The notes under the pieces are model-generated. The model was not told the DNA's origin and did no database searches. It saw nothing but the letters and a program-made list of their open reading frames with translations. Of a stretch of DNA of 64,000 nucleotides, positions 37,003 to 52,438 are shown piece by piece (within the stretch, counting starts at the first letter, position 1; each line of letters starts with the position of its first letter). The stretch comes from Oreocharis arfaki (Eukaryota; Chordata; Aves; Passeriformes; Paramythiidae): contig VZRR01009913.1 of the NCBI GenBank assembly GCA_013398015.1, forward strand, positions 620,001 to 684,000. Reading direction: 5' to 3'. The position numbers and the translations under genes were made by a program.

Positions 37003-40000
37003 CTGCTTTGCATGGTCAGCCTCAGCCATACACGAGCAATGGGGAACTTTTCCTCCACCCTTCAGAGGAAGGGATGGATCAAGACCCATCAGTGGCCTGG
37101 CTGGACAGGTGTCACATAAATTATCTTCAGTCCTAAGGAGCTGACTCACACATTGAGCAGCCTGAGTCCAGGGAGTTCCTCTGACACAACAGCATGATTT
37201 GGCACAATATTCCTGAAAGGCTTCAGCTCCCCGACAACTCTGCTACCCCATTTGACTACTGCTAATTAAGAGAAGCCTGATGGAAATTACCTGTACTGAC
37301 TTAATCCTACGTGTGGATGCCAATCCTAACTAAGAGTGCTTAATTTCATGGAGATTAAATAGATTTCCCCCCCTCCATCATGGAGTGCTTGGGCTGTGCT
37401 CAGTCTGATGCTTCTTACTGACATATATAAATATAGATATAGAGATAAATAGATATTTTTATGGAGATGTTTTATAAGTGGCCTTTACTTTGTGCATGGT
37501 AACTATTGCCAAACTCATTATTTAGGTGCTACAGAAATGGCTGGTTCTGCAGTTTAGAAAGCAATCAGCTGTCTCTGTTGCAAGGGAGACTTGGGGTACA
37601 GGCTTGGATTTTGATTTCTATTATTCAACTATAATTTGCATGGTTTGGATTTGGGTTTTGTCTCAGTGTCGGGTTTTTTTCTTTCCTCGCTGGTTCTCTG
37701 GCAGGGACATATTGGGCTCAAGCAGGAACTTGTTTCTCAATCTTTGAGGGATGGTTTGAAGCCATCAGTGCCATATAACACTTCAGAAACACCTGCCTTG
37801 TACAGTCCATAATGTCACTCAGTGTGAGGTCCTCAAAACACCATTTCTTTAGCAGTCTCTTGGGGGTTTCACAGCGTAGTGAGGTGCTCCTATTTTGCTG
37901 GCTTTGCTTGACAAGATAGCAAGCTAGCAACAGCTGGTCTATGGGTATAGCCTTGTGAGCGGAAAAAGGGATCAGCAGAGACTAGGACATGAATGACGGC
38001 TCAGAATTAGATTCATATACATGGCAGTAGCAAAAAATTGTGAAAATTGCTACAGAGGCAGGTCATTTTGCTTCCTTTCTTCTTTTACTCCCTTTTTCTT
38101 TTTTTTTTTTAAAGTACTGTTCGTATGCCACATTTGAGTAATTCATCTCTGCCAGCCAGCTCTCAATAACCTGGGCTGTTAGGGATGGAAATGCAGTTGT
38201 CCCTTCTTACTGATCTAGTTCCTGCTGCTGTGGAGCAGTCTCTACCCAGGAAAAAAACAGGGCCATTAGCTATTACGAAAGCAAAAGCAGCCTCTCACCC
38301 CTTCCCTCCAAACCAGGTGGAAATCCAATCCCAGGGTTATGTGCCTACAAAGCTGGCCCGATTTCCCATCAGGTGAACCAAGACCTTGTCTGTTTGCAGT
38401 TAATCTAGTCCACAGGTTTCTTTCTTGAGCACAATTTTCCCATGAGACGCATAACCAGGAGATGACGGTGACCCTAATTAAACAAAAATGTGTATATTAA
38501 AAAACATCCTAATCTGAAAGTATAGTGTATCTGAGATTCCTCTGTTATAGACACTTAGTCTACAAGATTTATGGCTACATTTGCTATGTTATGCTTGAAT
38601 AAACATATAATTCATTGAAATACACAAGACTGATAAAAGTAATATGATCTCTTTAAGGAGAATAAACTGTTTGTAAATTTATAAAGAGTATAATCTGTTA
38701 GGCCTTATTTGAAGTATGTACTGTGGTTTGGTAAAAGTACAACATTAAAGAGCCTTGCCAGATGAGGACTGGTTTTTGTTGTGTGTGTGTGCATGTGTGA
38801 TTCCTTTGGAATATTTGACATCTTCATCTGGCACACACAAAAAAAAAAAATCCAAACCTGTACAGACTGTGTATAAGAGCCTGAGATAAACTGCAGAGGG
38901 CTCTTCAGACTTCTGTGTACAGTGACTCCATGGAGACAACAGGTGAATCTCTTCTTTTGAATAATTTCGAAACAAAATTATCCAGTTTCTTCTGGAAACA
39001 AAAGTGGTTGGTAGCACTACTGACTGGATGAAGACTTTTTAAAGAACGTTTCATAATGTCAATAGAAAGAATTCAGACCAATGCAGATGCAAATATTGTT
39101 TATTTATTGGGGGAAAGATCTAAGAAAGCTTTGGGCCACTTCAGAGCAAGAGCTGGTGTGCCACAGGCTGCGGACACGTGGTCATTGAACCACTAGTGTT
39201 GCCCAAGGAGGTACTCAATAGGGGAACAGACGTCCCAGAGGCTTTTCTTCCTGCAACCATCCTCCTGCCTTGGCCCTGTGCAGACCAGCAACAGCTTTCT
39301 GGCACACAGTGGGCTGCTACTCCTACTTCTCCTGCCAGTTCTCCCTCCGTGTGCAGCCCAGCTGTGGGTGCTGAAGACATGCCAGTGCTTCCAACGGAAT
39401 AGAAGACCAAGCTATTGTGCTCACGAAGCAATGGCCCACTGCATCTCTGTGCGAGGTTTAGGGGCTTCCTCAGCTGGCTCCTTATTGCAGGCAACTCCTC
39501 CTCCCACAGACCGCAATGTGAGCCCTTCCCTGAAATTCATCAAGAGAAAGAAGGTCTGCCTGGGGATTTGAGGGGAGAGGGATCCTCATCTCTGAAAACC
39601 CTCTGGTTTGCTAGTGAAATCTCAGGAGCTGCCTTCAGCCTTTGAGGGATATAGCCCAGGGTAGGTCAGGTCAAAGGTGTGCCTCATGTCATGGCCTGGT
39701 TTTGTCATGCCCAAAAGCAGATGTCTAGGGACAATGATAACAAGGTAAGTCCACAACACAAAGCACTTGTTCTACTTCCTCTCAGCTGCCAAACATGTGC
39801 AGTTAAAGGACTTTTGGGGCCAGAGGTGTTTTATATGTTTCGCCATCTCTTTCAAACCTACCTGCCATGTTCTTGTGCAGAACAAGTGAGATCTTCTCAC
39901 AAGCCTAGTCCTTTCTAAACTGTGAATTTCTGTGCTGTTTAATTCAAAAAAACCACCAGCAACTGAGCAAGAAGGGGAGGTTTTTTCTGTATGTCTGCTT

Positions 40001-43000
40001 GTTAATGAAACAACCTCACCATGACTTAAAGCAGAGATGCAAAAGAAATCTCTCAAATCTTATTTGTGTTCTGCACAGTTCCAATTACATCTCTGCACGT
40101 GTCCATAAAGATCACTGCATTTTATAACGCTACACTGAGGACAGACTGCACAGCCTTGATACCCAGATAAATCTGCAGCCCTGTGTGATTTGACTTCTGA
40201 CTGATACTTCCCGTCACCACCTAACAAGATTTCTAGCTTGATCCCATGTCGTGCATGCACTAGAGAATTATTTTTTCATCTGTGACTTCCTCATCTATCA
40301 GTGTTCATGGAGAGTCACGGTGCTTGTATAAGAGTCAGGCAGACAGACACTCTGCTTTTTTCCCTGATTTACAGACAGGCCCCAGCAGCATGGCTGCAGG
40401 CTGCCTGACCCTGCCAGCTTCAGCCTGAGCAGCAGCAGCTTTTGTGGGAGAGGGGCATGGGGGACCTGTGCAAGGTGACCTATCCAGGGAGTTCAAAGCA
40501 GGGAGAGGCAGCACAGATAAGGGCTAGAAGGCTTCCTGGAGGAAGAACAAGACAACAGGCTTCAGGGATGGCAGGAAGAAAGATGTTTTCCTAGGGCCTT
40601 GAAAGAGGCTTCGTTAATTTTGCTGCAACCCAGGAGGGCCTGGAAAGTCGTTGAACTGAGAGCAAGGATGAAAGAAAAGGGCTAGCCTAGGAAGGCAGTG
40701 CAGACAAGGGAAAGACCTGCTTTGTTTCTCCTCTGAATCACCCATCAAAGCTGAGAGGTTGTTTTGTTTCGCTTTTCCTTGGTTTTTAGAAGTTCCCTTG
40801 TGCTTGTTTGGTTTTAGATGAAACCTAACTATGTGGAAGAAAAGCACCTTTGGTATATTGACATCAAGGAAGAACTGTAGGCACTGCTACCTCAAGGTCC
40901 TGGCTTATGGGTCCTGATCCCATGTAAACTAAGAAAAGCCAGAGGCACCTGACTTCTCCAAACCTCTTCATTCTCATGGATTACATCTGTGATATTTCAT
41001 GATGTATTTCTGTGTTTCTGTGGGGGTTTGAGGACTCAAAAGCCCCAGGAGGAGAGCAAAAGGTAGCAACTCTGACAGCTTCATTTCTCCCACCAGCCTT
41101 TGTGCTTCTCCCTCACTCCTCTCACAGTGTTTTGTACTTCTCCATTTCACTGGTATCCTCAAGCACACAATGGATTAAACACTACTTCTCCCCAAACTGT
41201 GAACAATGCACTCCATCTTCTGTCTTTAGAGGACACAGTTGAAAACCCTGAAGATCTTGAAAGAGTTTCAGCTACTCCTCTCTCTTCCGACAGGTTCATC
41301 AATGCTGAAAATGCATCATTGCAGTGCCTGCTCTTCTAGGGAGGTCGACTTAGGATTCTTTCCAGGAGCGTTAGGAAGGGAATCTTCACTAGCTGGAAAA
41401 AAGGGCTCCCACATCCTCTTGTACTGATGGTTTGATCACTAAGATGAGGCAAAGAACTGCACAGATACAGCAAGTTCAAACTGCTAAGTATCTTAGCAGG
41501 ATACAGTGAAGGGAAGGGTAGAACCAAGGGGTTTAGCTGCTTGATTTGATTTATAGGGGCTATAGCAAAGAAGCATTTTAAATCCTATCAAATACAAAGC
41601 CTCAGAAGTCAATGAGACAGGATATCCCTTTGCAGTGTTGTGCTGGGTAAGCCTGTTAATCTGCAAATCCTTCACTTGTTTCATGATGGGATGCCATAGG
41701 CAGGTCACCATTACTGGCTTTTCTCCACTTCCAGATGCCTGCACATTTGGCTGGATAAGAAGTGAAGTGAAAGTGCTACTTTTGTGTGTAAGGGATTTGG
41801 GGGGAATACCTTTTACTGTGCTGAAAGAAGGCTTAAACAGCAGAGTTTCAAGATGTAAAGTTTATTTGGGGGGCAGGGTGTGGTGTTCAGTTTGGTTTTG
41901 GTTTGGGGCTTTTTTGGTCCTTTTTTTTTTTTTCTGGAAAGAGAGGAAAATAGCAGTCCATGGGCAAGCATTTCTCAGATTAAGACAGACTCCTGGCTCG
42001 TAGATGATTCTTCCAGTGGTCCATCAAGACCAGCTGTAAGAAACCTTCTGCAGGTGCTCACACTGCCAGGTTCAGTCCCCTACCCTGTTCCAGCCACCAG
42101 TCTTCACACCAAGCACTGGGCTGTGTGGAAGCTGTTCAGTGCTAGCTCTCTGTGTGCAGGGAGCTGGGAAAAAGGTGAACCTGCGTGTCACATCGTAGGA
42201 ACCTGGATGTGAGGAGCAGGGTGCCCTGAGAGTTAGCATCAGGCACAAACTCAGTTCCCACCACAGCAGGAGTATCACAGCAACCTAAAACGGGGCTGTC
42301 CTGCAGGTAGACAACAGAATGGAAGAAAGTAGGCCAAAACCTTGCTGACACCTCCTGCCACCCAGAAGAAGGGTTTGCAGATGGACAGTGATATTGTCAA
42401 CATGCAAAAATGAGCCTGCAGGCATTCTCCTTTGCTTGGTTGATGCCAATTCTAACTCAGCCCCAGTGAGGTTGCCAGCTCCCCAGAATGGTCTTCCCAC
42501 ACAGCAGGTACACCTTTGGGAACAGGATGGAGGTTTTGGATGCTGGCTTCCCACAAGTCACTTTGCAGTGGGTGAACTCCAGCAGCTGCAAACACACCTC
42601 TGTGAGCCGAGGGTGCAATTGCATCTGCTCCCAGAGCAGCCAAGGCCAGAGCTATTTTAAGGATGGTTAACAAGGCCCAGCCCAGGCCACTGCAGTACAC
42701 AGAAGGCCAGTGGGTTCTTTGACTGGTGTTAGGGCTTTCAGACACAGCAAGGTGTTTTCCTTTAGCCCAGAACAAATTTCTAGACTGCCCTCCTTCCACG
42801 TTCCCAGTTTTCTCTCATTTGTGAAGTCCACAAGGACTCTTTCACACTGACAGAAAGAAGAATTACTCCGATGCATTGCAATAAGTTGCAACAAATTGCA
42901 TCGACTTTTTTCCCTCTTTTTTTCTCTCCTTCTGCTACTTGTTCAATTGATTTTGGGATGAAGCATGCAATCTCAACTCACTCATAGTGCCACAACAGGG

Positions 43001-44620
43001 ACTGAATTACCCAAGGGAAAAGAGTTGGAGGAGGGAGGAGTCTGTGAAGGACCATTGCATCTTCCTTCTTTTCTACAGACCTGAGCTGCTCTTTGGGCAA
43101 TTCAGTGCTGGGTACACCAAGGAGACAAGAGCAGAAACTTGAGCTAAATAATGGTGAAAAGTCTTACTGTGGCCTGTCACAAGAGTGATTAATGACATCT
43201 GGCAGGCAGACACAGGGGAAAGAAGGGAAGGCAGCACAGAGGATGCAAGAGTAGCACTCATCACAGGCAGTGCAGCCAGCAGCTCATGGGCAGGGAGAGA
43301 AGAGGATGGAAGGTGAGGTGAGCCCAAGTACCACTGAAGCCGTGAGCATCATTTCACTTTTAAGGGCATCTGGGGTGGGAGAACACAATGGCAACCATTT
43401 TCTTGTGTGAAGAGGTCACTGTGGATGGCAGTGTAAGGCACTACTCAGTTTCAGGAGAACTCAGCGTGATACAGCAAGCAGTAAGAAAGGTTTGAAAAAG
43501 GGTAGGGAAGGCAAAACAGAAATGCCAAAATCTCTGGAGTCAGTTTAGGAGATTTTGGGTGCCATTGGTCACCTCATACCCTCCAAATAGAAGGATTTCT
43601 AGTGCTAATGATAGATATTGTCACTAGGGACCCAGTCTCAATAAACATTACCAGCTCGTTCTCTACATCTCAGTTCTTCCATTAATACTTCCATTTCCTG
43701 CAGAAGATGCCCTCGAGATTTATGGCAGAATAGCAATGGCATTTTGGACTTCTGTCAGGAATTGCATTTTATTACTGGAAGCTGAAGGATTGGGGGATAA
43801 AAATAATTAAAGCTGTTTAAAAAAACAAATAGTCTAAACTTAAAATATTTTAAAAGCTTCCAGTAACAAAACAACCATCAGAAGTTAATATGCTAGCAGC
43901 ATCTGAGTATTATATTTTATGCACTGACTGACTGGCTACGATCTGGGGCAAAGTCCTCTTTCTTCCCACCTCGGACAAGAGTTGGTAAGGAGAAAAGATG
44001 TAAAACCTGGTGCATAAAACCTATTGGCCATCTTCTCTTTTCAACTGCTTTACCTCTCTGTAAACCCACATGACAGAATTGAAACCTGCGGATTCAAACT
44101 GCCAGCAGAACCTCAAAGCAGACTCTGCTTCTAAAGAAGCACCATGAATGATTTTCTTCCAAAATATTTCCTGCTGTACAACAGAGCACCTGATCCAGAG
44201 CTTTTATGACCTGGTGTAGGTGTGAGTGAAACAAGATGCCAAGTTAGTTATTCTATGAACTGTCATGACAATCTCGGCCTCCCCAGCACAGGCACAGTGT
44301 GACCGGCACCCTGCTCTCACCAACAAAAGCTGATGTGCATAAAGGATTTGCTGTAGTGTCAGATTAGGGTTTTCCTTAACGCTGCCACACAAATACTCAT
44401 TGCTGTATTACTGTGTAGCAATTCCTAGAGGAATCCACAGCTTCAGCTACAGAAAGAAATAAACTGGGCTGGCCATCTGCTCTCTGGATTTACCAGAAGG
44501 AATTACAGCGCATCAGTTGCATATCTCAACATGTCAGTGACTTCAGTAGAGCCATAAGGCTCCACAGGTGGAGCTTGCTGTGAATTCAGAAAAGCTCCTT
44601 GAAAGAGAATTTCAGGAACG

Positions 44621-44693
44621 AAAATAAAATAAAATAAAATAAAATAAAATAAAATAAAATAAAATAAAATAAAATAAAATAAAAAATAAAAAA
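44621..44693 (+). repeat. Pentanucleotide microsatellite (AAAAT)12
   Basis: Twelve perfect AAAAT units span 44621-44680, followed by an A-rich decay (AAAAAATAAAAAAAA). The minus-strand reading as a run of Phe-Tyr-Ile-Leu codons is an artefact of the repeat. Confidence 0.96.
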
Positions 44694-45319
44694 AACCCAA
44701 ACAATACAGCAAAACCCAATAAAGCCAGGCAAAAGCAGCACATGGTTTACTTTCCTGTGGCATGAATTCTAATAAGCACCATGCTCCTCTATGAGCACAG
44801 AGCGCAAGGGCTGAAGTTTGGCATTTTCCTGGACCTTATCAAAACAGCAGGGCCTCCATGGAGCTCATCGGAGAGACCAGAGAAGGAAGATAAAACAAGA
44901 GATGGGAAAGCAGAGATGAAGCAGGACAGGCTTCGTGTAGGCAGCCCTTGTATGAGTTTGTTTTTTCCCACTTTTAAAAAGGGTAGGAGAAAATTTATAA
45001 TCCAGTCCCATTATTATACTGGGAACATGTTGGGGGAAAGCTGTAAGAAAGGCTAGTTCTCAGGCTGGCACAGGATGTTCATCTGTGTAGGTAATTCAGC
45101 AGCCTTGAAAAGTGTTATTGGAAGGAAAGATGGAAAGAGAAAGCATCTGTTTACACTAAGGAGTTTAAAAGTGAGACAGGAACATTGGAAATCATGAAGT
45201 ACAATGGAAAAATCCTGGAAAATAGATTAGACTTTGTTGGGGTTTTTTTAAAGATGCCTAAAGTAAGATCGCAGATAAACAGTTTTTTGTTCTATATATT
45301 TTTCTGAGAACCAAATATT

Positions 45320-45340
45320 TGTGTGTGTGTGTGTGTGTGT
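45320..45340 (+). repeat. (TG)10 microsatellite
   Basis: Ten TG units are followed by imperfect ATGTCTGCGTGCATACATGTG, a typical alternating purine-pyrimidine tract. Confidence 0.93.
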
Positions 45341-48300
45341 ATGTCTGCGTGCATACATGTGCCTGCTTTTATTAATATAAAAATTTCTTAGAGCAATTTA
45401 ATCCAAAGAGTGCCATCTACTGCTCACGAGAATGAGTTGCATGTGTAAGCACAGAAAATTTGGATGCTGGACATGGCTTCCAGCACAAAGATGGCTTTAT
45501 GATATGAGGACTTCAGGCATCTCAGACCATTTTAGATCCTTCTTGGGATTAACCCAAAGCTGTGACACCTGCTGTAAGGGCCAGCACTCCCAGCAGTGCC
45601 ACAGTTCTCTGACCAACAATATTGAAAATTATTTTTTTCTTTTGTTTTCAGGTTACTTTCCAGTTTATCATCTCAAGGCAATCTTAAACAGGTGCTGATG
45701 CACCTTGTGTGATTGTACACCTATACCACTCAAGAGCTTGCCTGTCTGAAAGCATGGACATGAAAGGGAAGGCTTCAGGATTGCTGTTTGGTACGCTGCT
45801 CAAATAGCAGGCTGCAGTCAAGCATAAAGACCATAAATTGCCTCTATGCCCCCATTACTCTTCCCTAGTCACTCACAGCTCTGAAGCTTGTCACAGCATC
45901 ATTACACCTCTTCCTTTCTTGGTTGGAAAAAAAACCTACTGGGGTTTCCAGGGTGTTGCGCTAAAGCTGGTGCTGCCTGTCTGCAAATAACAAACTAGAA
46001 CACGTATAAAAGCATCTTGTGTCATATCTGTTCGTATGTTAAAGCTGCACTAAGCGGCTTTCTGCAGACTGCGTTTTTTCACAGACTAGCTCAAGCTAGG
46101 CACTAAGGGACTTTTCACCTGGCACTGGGGTACTTTAGTAGTTGTTACATATTTCTTGTTGCAACTATGATGGTACAAGATCATGAGCCACGTGTGTGAA
46201 ATACTCTACATCCACATATAAGGAGGATGTTACTGCCAAACACCTCCAGCAAAGAGAAGGAAATCTTTATACACTGCCTGAGAAAAATACACAAAAGTGG
46301 GACCTTAAAATGTCCTTTATCTCCCTAACTGGAAAGCTTGGATCATTGTGTGTTAAGTCAGCATACTCTGTGTCCTCTGTTCAAAACAGATTTCATACAG
46401 TTGCTCTTACATGAGCAATTGTTGAAAACAAAACTAAATGCCAGTCATATTGGAAACATCACATGCTGTTATTGAATCATGATGGGTCCAGCTTTACTGG
46501 CTTGGAGTTCCTAAAATATGATTTTTGAAACACTGATACTCAGATGCAGATGTTTCCTTTTCCCCCATGATACTGTAGAACATAAATAACTACTTTATCT
46601 CATCCTGTCAGCCCAAAGAATATAGTACTGTCATATGGATAGCATATTCATTCCTGGAGGATGCTGGTCCATTCAGGTCCAGACAGGTTGCATGTGCAGT
46701 AGAGCTGCTCCATTTAGGAAACACATCAGCATCTCTGCTATTCACAGTCATATCAACCCCTAGAAAAACTAGTGAGTATCCAGATCAAAGTTTATTGACT
46801 TGAGGAATAAAAAAGACATCACGTTGACCAAGAGCTTCTTGTGCCTCAAGATTCTTCGAAGCTGCTCTCCCATGCAAGGTCTGGTTGGGGAACTGGATGG
46901 AACATAGGAAGTGGCACCTCAGTGGAGTTGTTAACCAGCACTAGCATAATTAGTTAGTAACTTGAGCCAGACTGATTTTTTCACACATCCTGATTTAGAT
47001 GAGATGTGTGAACTGCCCCGTTCACCTCAATAGATGTTAGTCCAGGAGTTAACAGTTTATATCAGATACTTATGCTAACTACATTCCTTATCAAAGAATG
47101 GCACAAAGGAACCTTTGTCAGAGTTAGGCAGAATTTGGCATTCAAAATATTTTCCAAGCAAGCTTCACTCAAAAGAGCATTTTCTTGAGAAGGTTCAGTG
47201 TCCATTAAATGTTTTGAGCTTTTGTCACTGAAAATCTCTGAAAGAAAAACGTAACAAAAGCCCACTGACATCTGCCCAGGAATAAAAAACCTCACCAGGT
47301 TCAGTGTCATGGTAATGAAAATTTCTTCAGGTGCTCAGCAGGGCAGGTCTCCCAGATTTTGCAACAGTCACAGCAGTTCCACTGGCAAGGGTAGCTTCTC
47401 CAAAATTAGGGGCTCCAGCAGAGAGGCAGAGTGCCATGGGGAAGGCCCCCAAGGCATCGGCCATAGTCGGAGCATCTCTGCTGAGTGGCAGGCTTTCCTG
47501 GGCTGCTGCAGGAAAGCATAGGAGGAGTGGCAGCAGGTAGCAAGACCCTCCTTGCCTTTCTCTGCGGGTTTCTTGCTTCAGTTCCCAGCACATCTATTCA
47601 GCTCCATGCCATGACAAGGCCACAGGCTGTCACCCTGATGGTTATTGGCTGCATGCTGAGAAGACATGGTCTTTATTTTTTGAGAGATGTAATGGGCTTC
47701 AAGCTGTTTGCTTACTACAACTGCTGTTTACTTACTTCTAGCTGCCTGGCTAACCACCAGAGCATGCCAGCTTATCCTTTGGAGTGAGTCAGTAACAGTC
47801 CTGGGAAGGGGATTAAAAGGGGTGAATGTAAAGTCAGGTAGGAAGGGGCATCCAAGCACGTGAAGTGGTTGGTTTTGGTCAAATAGGTGCCACTAACTGA
47901 AGTGACATGCCAGCTAAAGAGATAAAAGATCTTTAGCCTTCTGCAGGTAACCACCTGCAAGAAGCAGAAGTCGAGGCTGCAGAGGATGGGATGCAGATGG
48001 CTTAAGGACAGGAGAACAGTGCAGCAAGGCTTGAATATTGGTCTGAACAGAAGCTGCTCCTGCAGCTTCTCCTGTAAAATGAACAGCATTTCAGGAACTC
48101 TGAAAATCCCTCTCTAGCTTATTTAGTCAGGGGCTAGATGGCACTGTGTACCCAAAAAATAAGATGTTAGTCACAGATTTCACAGGTGTTTCTGTACAGT
48201 TACAGGCTGTGAAAAGTGAACAGCAGTGAAAAGCTTGACAAGACAGGAGCAGCAGCCAGAGAACCAGACTTCTGATGCTGTGGTCATATATACAGAAGCC

Positions 48301-51300
48301 TTATTCAAGGGAAAACAAGATGAAGTACCAACATTCTGAGCTGAATATCCCCATCTCTCACATCTCTTTCCAGACGTGTTTGCAGTCCCTTGCCACTGCA
48401 TGTGCCTGGTGTGTCAGGCTGGTTGTTGGTGTTGGGGAAGAGCTCAAGGCCCACAGGCCCTTTCTGTTGAACCACAAGCTGCTTTTCCGCCTGAAGAATG
48501 TGGAAGCACCAACACAGCTTGTCCCTGCCAAGGGGAAGTTGACCTCCTCCCACAGTACCTGCAGGGCTGTTGAGACAAATGCCAGGACATCCAAGCAGCA
48601 GATTACTGTGCCTCTTGTGGGGAAAGAAAACTTTCATCAAAGTAATTGATGAGGCAAGATAAAACACAGCAAACTGCATTCAGCTCTGAAATCTAGGGGG
48701 ATTTAAGACTTTTATGGTAGGGAGAATGTCATTTTTTCGCTTCCTCATTAAAGCCATGAAGGCAGACAATTCAGTCTGTTTTAAAGCTACAAGAACTTTT
48801 CAGAAGCTGACAGTTACAAAAACCTGGTATTTGCACACACAGAAGTATGTGGAAGCTTACATTGCCAGGTTGTGTGGGGTTTGTTTTTTTCTGCTTGCAC
48901 CCACAACACCCACAGTTTGAAAAGGGGGAAACAGTTGCCCCTGAATTACCCCACGATGATTCATTCCAGCAATTACCCCCTGCAGCATCAAGCGTGGGTT
49001 TCTTGATTAAGGTACATTGGCACACAGAGATGGGAAAGAAAGTGGCAGCTAAAGCAGTGAATTCTTTACAGGCTTCACTCTGAAGCCCTACCACTGGTGG
49101 AAGCTGGCTACAGCAGGAGGAAAACCAGCCTGGATGGGGAGAGAAATCCTGTGTCCCTCAGGCAATATCTTCTGGGGGAATCATCTGGCATTTTGTATGC
49201 ACCATTTGAAGCAGCACAGAGTGGGCCAGAGGCCACGAGCACCTATGGATGAAACTGCCACCATGCTATTTTCCTGTCCCAAGAGTATTTGGTGTCTGAG
49301 TTGCAGACGGAAGCCTGCAAGGGTGAGGAAGCAGAAGAGGGACCTCATGAGAAAGCAAACCATTCTCTAAAGAATCTGCAAATTACTGATGAACACTGCT
49401 ATCCTGAACACACATTGATTGAGCTGCTGGATGCTTGCCACAACATGCACCTTTTGATTGCTTTCAGCTATCCTGAGGGGATGAAAGCTTTACTTGCTTG
49501 TTTTGGCTCAGAAGGACATCCTTTCTATCTCCTCGTTGCCAGGGCTGTTGTCTCTGAGTTCCTCAGACCAAAAGTCCCAAGCAAATCGATGCTATGGCTG
49601 ACTCTTCCTCAACTTGCCTTAATGGGCCATGGAGATGAATACACAGATTAAGTGTCTTTAGAAATGCTCTGGTCCAGTGAAAATAGTAACATAAACAATC
49701 TGAGTTGCTTTTATATAATGCTTTCCTGCCAATTGCCATTTAGATTTCTTCTGAGACACCAAGGAGTTATGTTTCGTTAAACTTTAAGGATATGAGTTCT
49801 GTTGCTATAGAAAACTAAATCAGAAGCAAAGTAAATGAAAAGCAAAAATATCCAAGGCAGTCGATATAAATTAGTGCAAGTGGAATATGAAGACTCAAGT
49901 ATTTTGGGGGCCTATGGGAAACAAAAATGCTTCCACCAAGTGGGCAGGATCAAATGGCAACACCACAGTGGGAAATATTCTCTCCTATCATCGAGAAAGG
50001 TCTCTGAAACCATAAATCCATTTTTAAAAATCCTCAGTTGATTTTCTGCTACTTCCAGCTCTCCTCTTCCTACCCTTATCCTTCCTATTCTCCTATTTAC
50101 CTTCAGGGCAGTATGTGCCGACATACCTACACCAGCTTTTAACATAGATGAACTGGTTACCAGCAGCAGTCAAGTCATAGGGCACATCCACATGATGTTT
50201 CGTAGGGAGTTATGGAGTTACCTGCCCTGAACTCTTGGGCTGCCCTGACACAGATGTCCCCAGCCTGGGTGATGGCCACAGCATGATATGAAATAGAGTC
50301 TTGAGTGGGCTTCTACAAATGATCGATGCATGTGCTGATGAGTCTTCAGGTCCAAAGCATCAGCCACAGTCAGGTCCAGCATATGCCCAAGCCCATTTCC
50401 TTGGCTTTCCTTCCTTTTCTTTCCTTCTATTCATCCCTACACCTTCTAAAACATTGCTATATTAGGAAATTTTAATGAACTATCAAGTTCAGGTTATCCT
50501 CTCCAACCATCACCTTTCCTTGTAGAAAAGAATGATATCGAGTATTTGCAGTGCTGCTTCATCCCCTACTCCACCCGGCTCTCATTTCCGGCATAGGGAA
50601 GTTTGAATTTCAAATCCATCCCACCAACCAGGCCACCAAACACAAAATATACTTATTATCTATCTTTTCTCTCCAGCAGTCAGAGAAACTTGGGCAAAAT
50701 TAACCAGCAAGCAAGCAATTGCTCTGATGGCTACAGAAATGAGCCGTTGTGTTTTGTGTTCTTGGCTTGCACAGTATAACCAAGGTGCAGTCTCAGTTCA
50801 TCTTAAAACGAACTTTGTTTTCAAGATTCAGCCCTGGGCAAGGTGGCAGAGCAAAGCAGCCGTGGTAGGTGAGAGGCATGGCAGGTGAGTTGTGAGACTG
50901 ACCAGAGCAGTATTTAACTAAGTGATGTGGAAACACACCAACAGACTCTCGCTTCTGTATGTAAAGGGATTTCTCAAGAGACTGGTTGAACTGGTTGTGA
51001 TGACTGATTTACATAAGCAGACCAGTGAGAACTGATTATGGCAACGCCAAAACTTGTCCGAAAGTGTGGATTTATGCTGTGTTCAACAACGTGAAATGAC
51101 AGGACAAAAAATTTCAGTAACTGTTTTGCTTCTAGACTGCGCTAAATCACACCTACTGCTTTTAATGGCAAAGTTAAGCTGGGCATTAACTTTCTCCTGC
51201 AGCTCCTCAGGAAAATTGCAAGCAATTGCCCAAGTGTAGGTTCAGCCAGGGTGTGTGCAAAGCTAACACAGAGAGCAAAGGTGTTTGGGCGTAGCTGAGG

Positions 51301-52438
51301 GCTTATTTTGGTCTGGAGCGTGGCTATTAACAACAAAAAGCATGATAAGAATGCAGTCAGAGTTCAGCGTCCTTGGCTAAGTATACAGGACTGACAGTTA
51401 ATAAATACACATTCTTACATATGCAGAAGGTAAATATACACCAGCCTCCACAAAAGCATTGTAATAATTTAATAACTATGATAATTTAATAATTTTAGAG
51501 TGTATCAAAGCTTTACAGTCATCCTGAACTTACAGGTTGCATTACAGGCAGCATCACCACTGGTCAGCTGACCTGGGACTCAGGAGAACATACAGAGAAA
51601 TGAGATGGATTCAAGAATAAACTCAAAGCCTGCATCTGCATGGATTTTTTTTTTCTTTTTTAATCTATAACATGGTTTTTCTGCAACACCCACTGGCCAA
51701 AGTCTGCAAATTATTTCCAATTATGTACGTTTAGACTGTATTTCTACAAAGATCACGAGATACTGTTGCCATCTCATGAACTAAATATTTTGCTGTGCTA
51801 TGTGGATGCAGTCAAAGAATGAAATACTGAGCAGTTATCATGGGTCTTTTTGTGATTTACCAGGCAATAATTTAGAAACCGTAGCTCCTGCTAAATTCAA
51901 TTATTTCTCCTGCAGCTTGGGTTTTAAAGGTGCCATGCTAGTCTTACATCCAAAGGACTTTTCTTCTGCCCAGGAAGAATTAAGATAATTTACAGGATGG
52001 AGGTTGAAGTGCCAGGATGTTTTTAATGCTTAAAAAAAAAGGCATTAAAAACATTAAAAGGAAGTACCATAAACTGTAGATGAACAGCTAATAAGCTGAA
52101 AAAGAAATATCCAATTTAGCTTTCATACGTGCACCTGATAATCCCTGAATATTTTTAAGTGTCTCTGGGACGGGGCTTTCTTTCCAGTTATATTGCTAAT
52201 ACAGACATGTAAGATTAGTATAAAAGTTCAGTTAGAAGCATTTTTTAAATATTACTGAAAATATTAGAAATTTTCCTGCTATTCATTACAAATGCATAGC
52301 TGAATTCACACTTACAGCACCGAAAGCTCTGGGCAGCCATTATGAAAACATAGAAGCACTGGTAGGAAAAGAGGGATGTGGGCAGGAGGGATAGGTCCAC
52401 TGGGTAAATCAAGACTGAATCTGTCACTAAAATGTGTA

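Noticed and set aside
44503..44763. Minus-strand frame with a run of repeating Phe-Tyr-Ile-Leu residues
   Set aside because: It is a translation of the (AAAAT)12 microsatellite, not a protein.
47327..47593. Overlapping open frames on both strands, considered as a possible processed pseudogene
   Set aside because: The minus frame reads smoothly (Ala/Gly/Leu-rich), but I could not match it to any protein. No poly(A) tract or target duplication flanks it, and all frames are open because the patch is GC-rich.
49289..49651. A 120-codon plus-strand open frame in intergenic sequence
   Set aside because: Translation has no recognisable motif, no promoter or CpG island lies upstream and no splice structure supports it.
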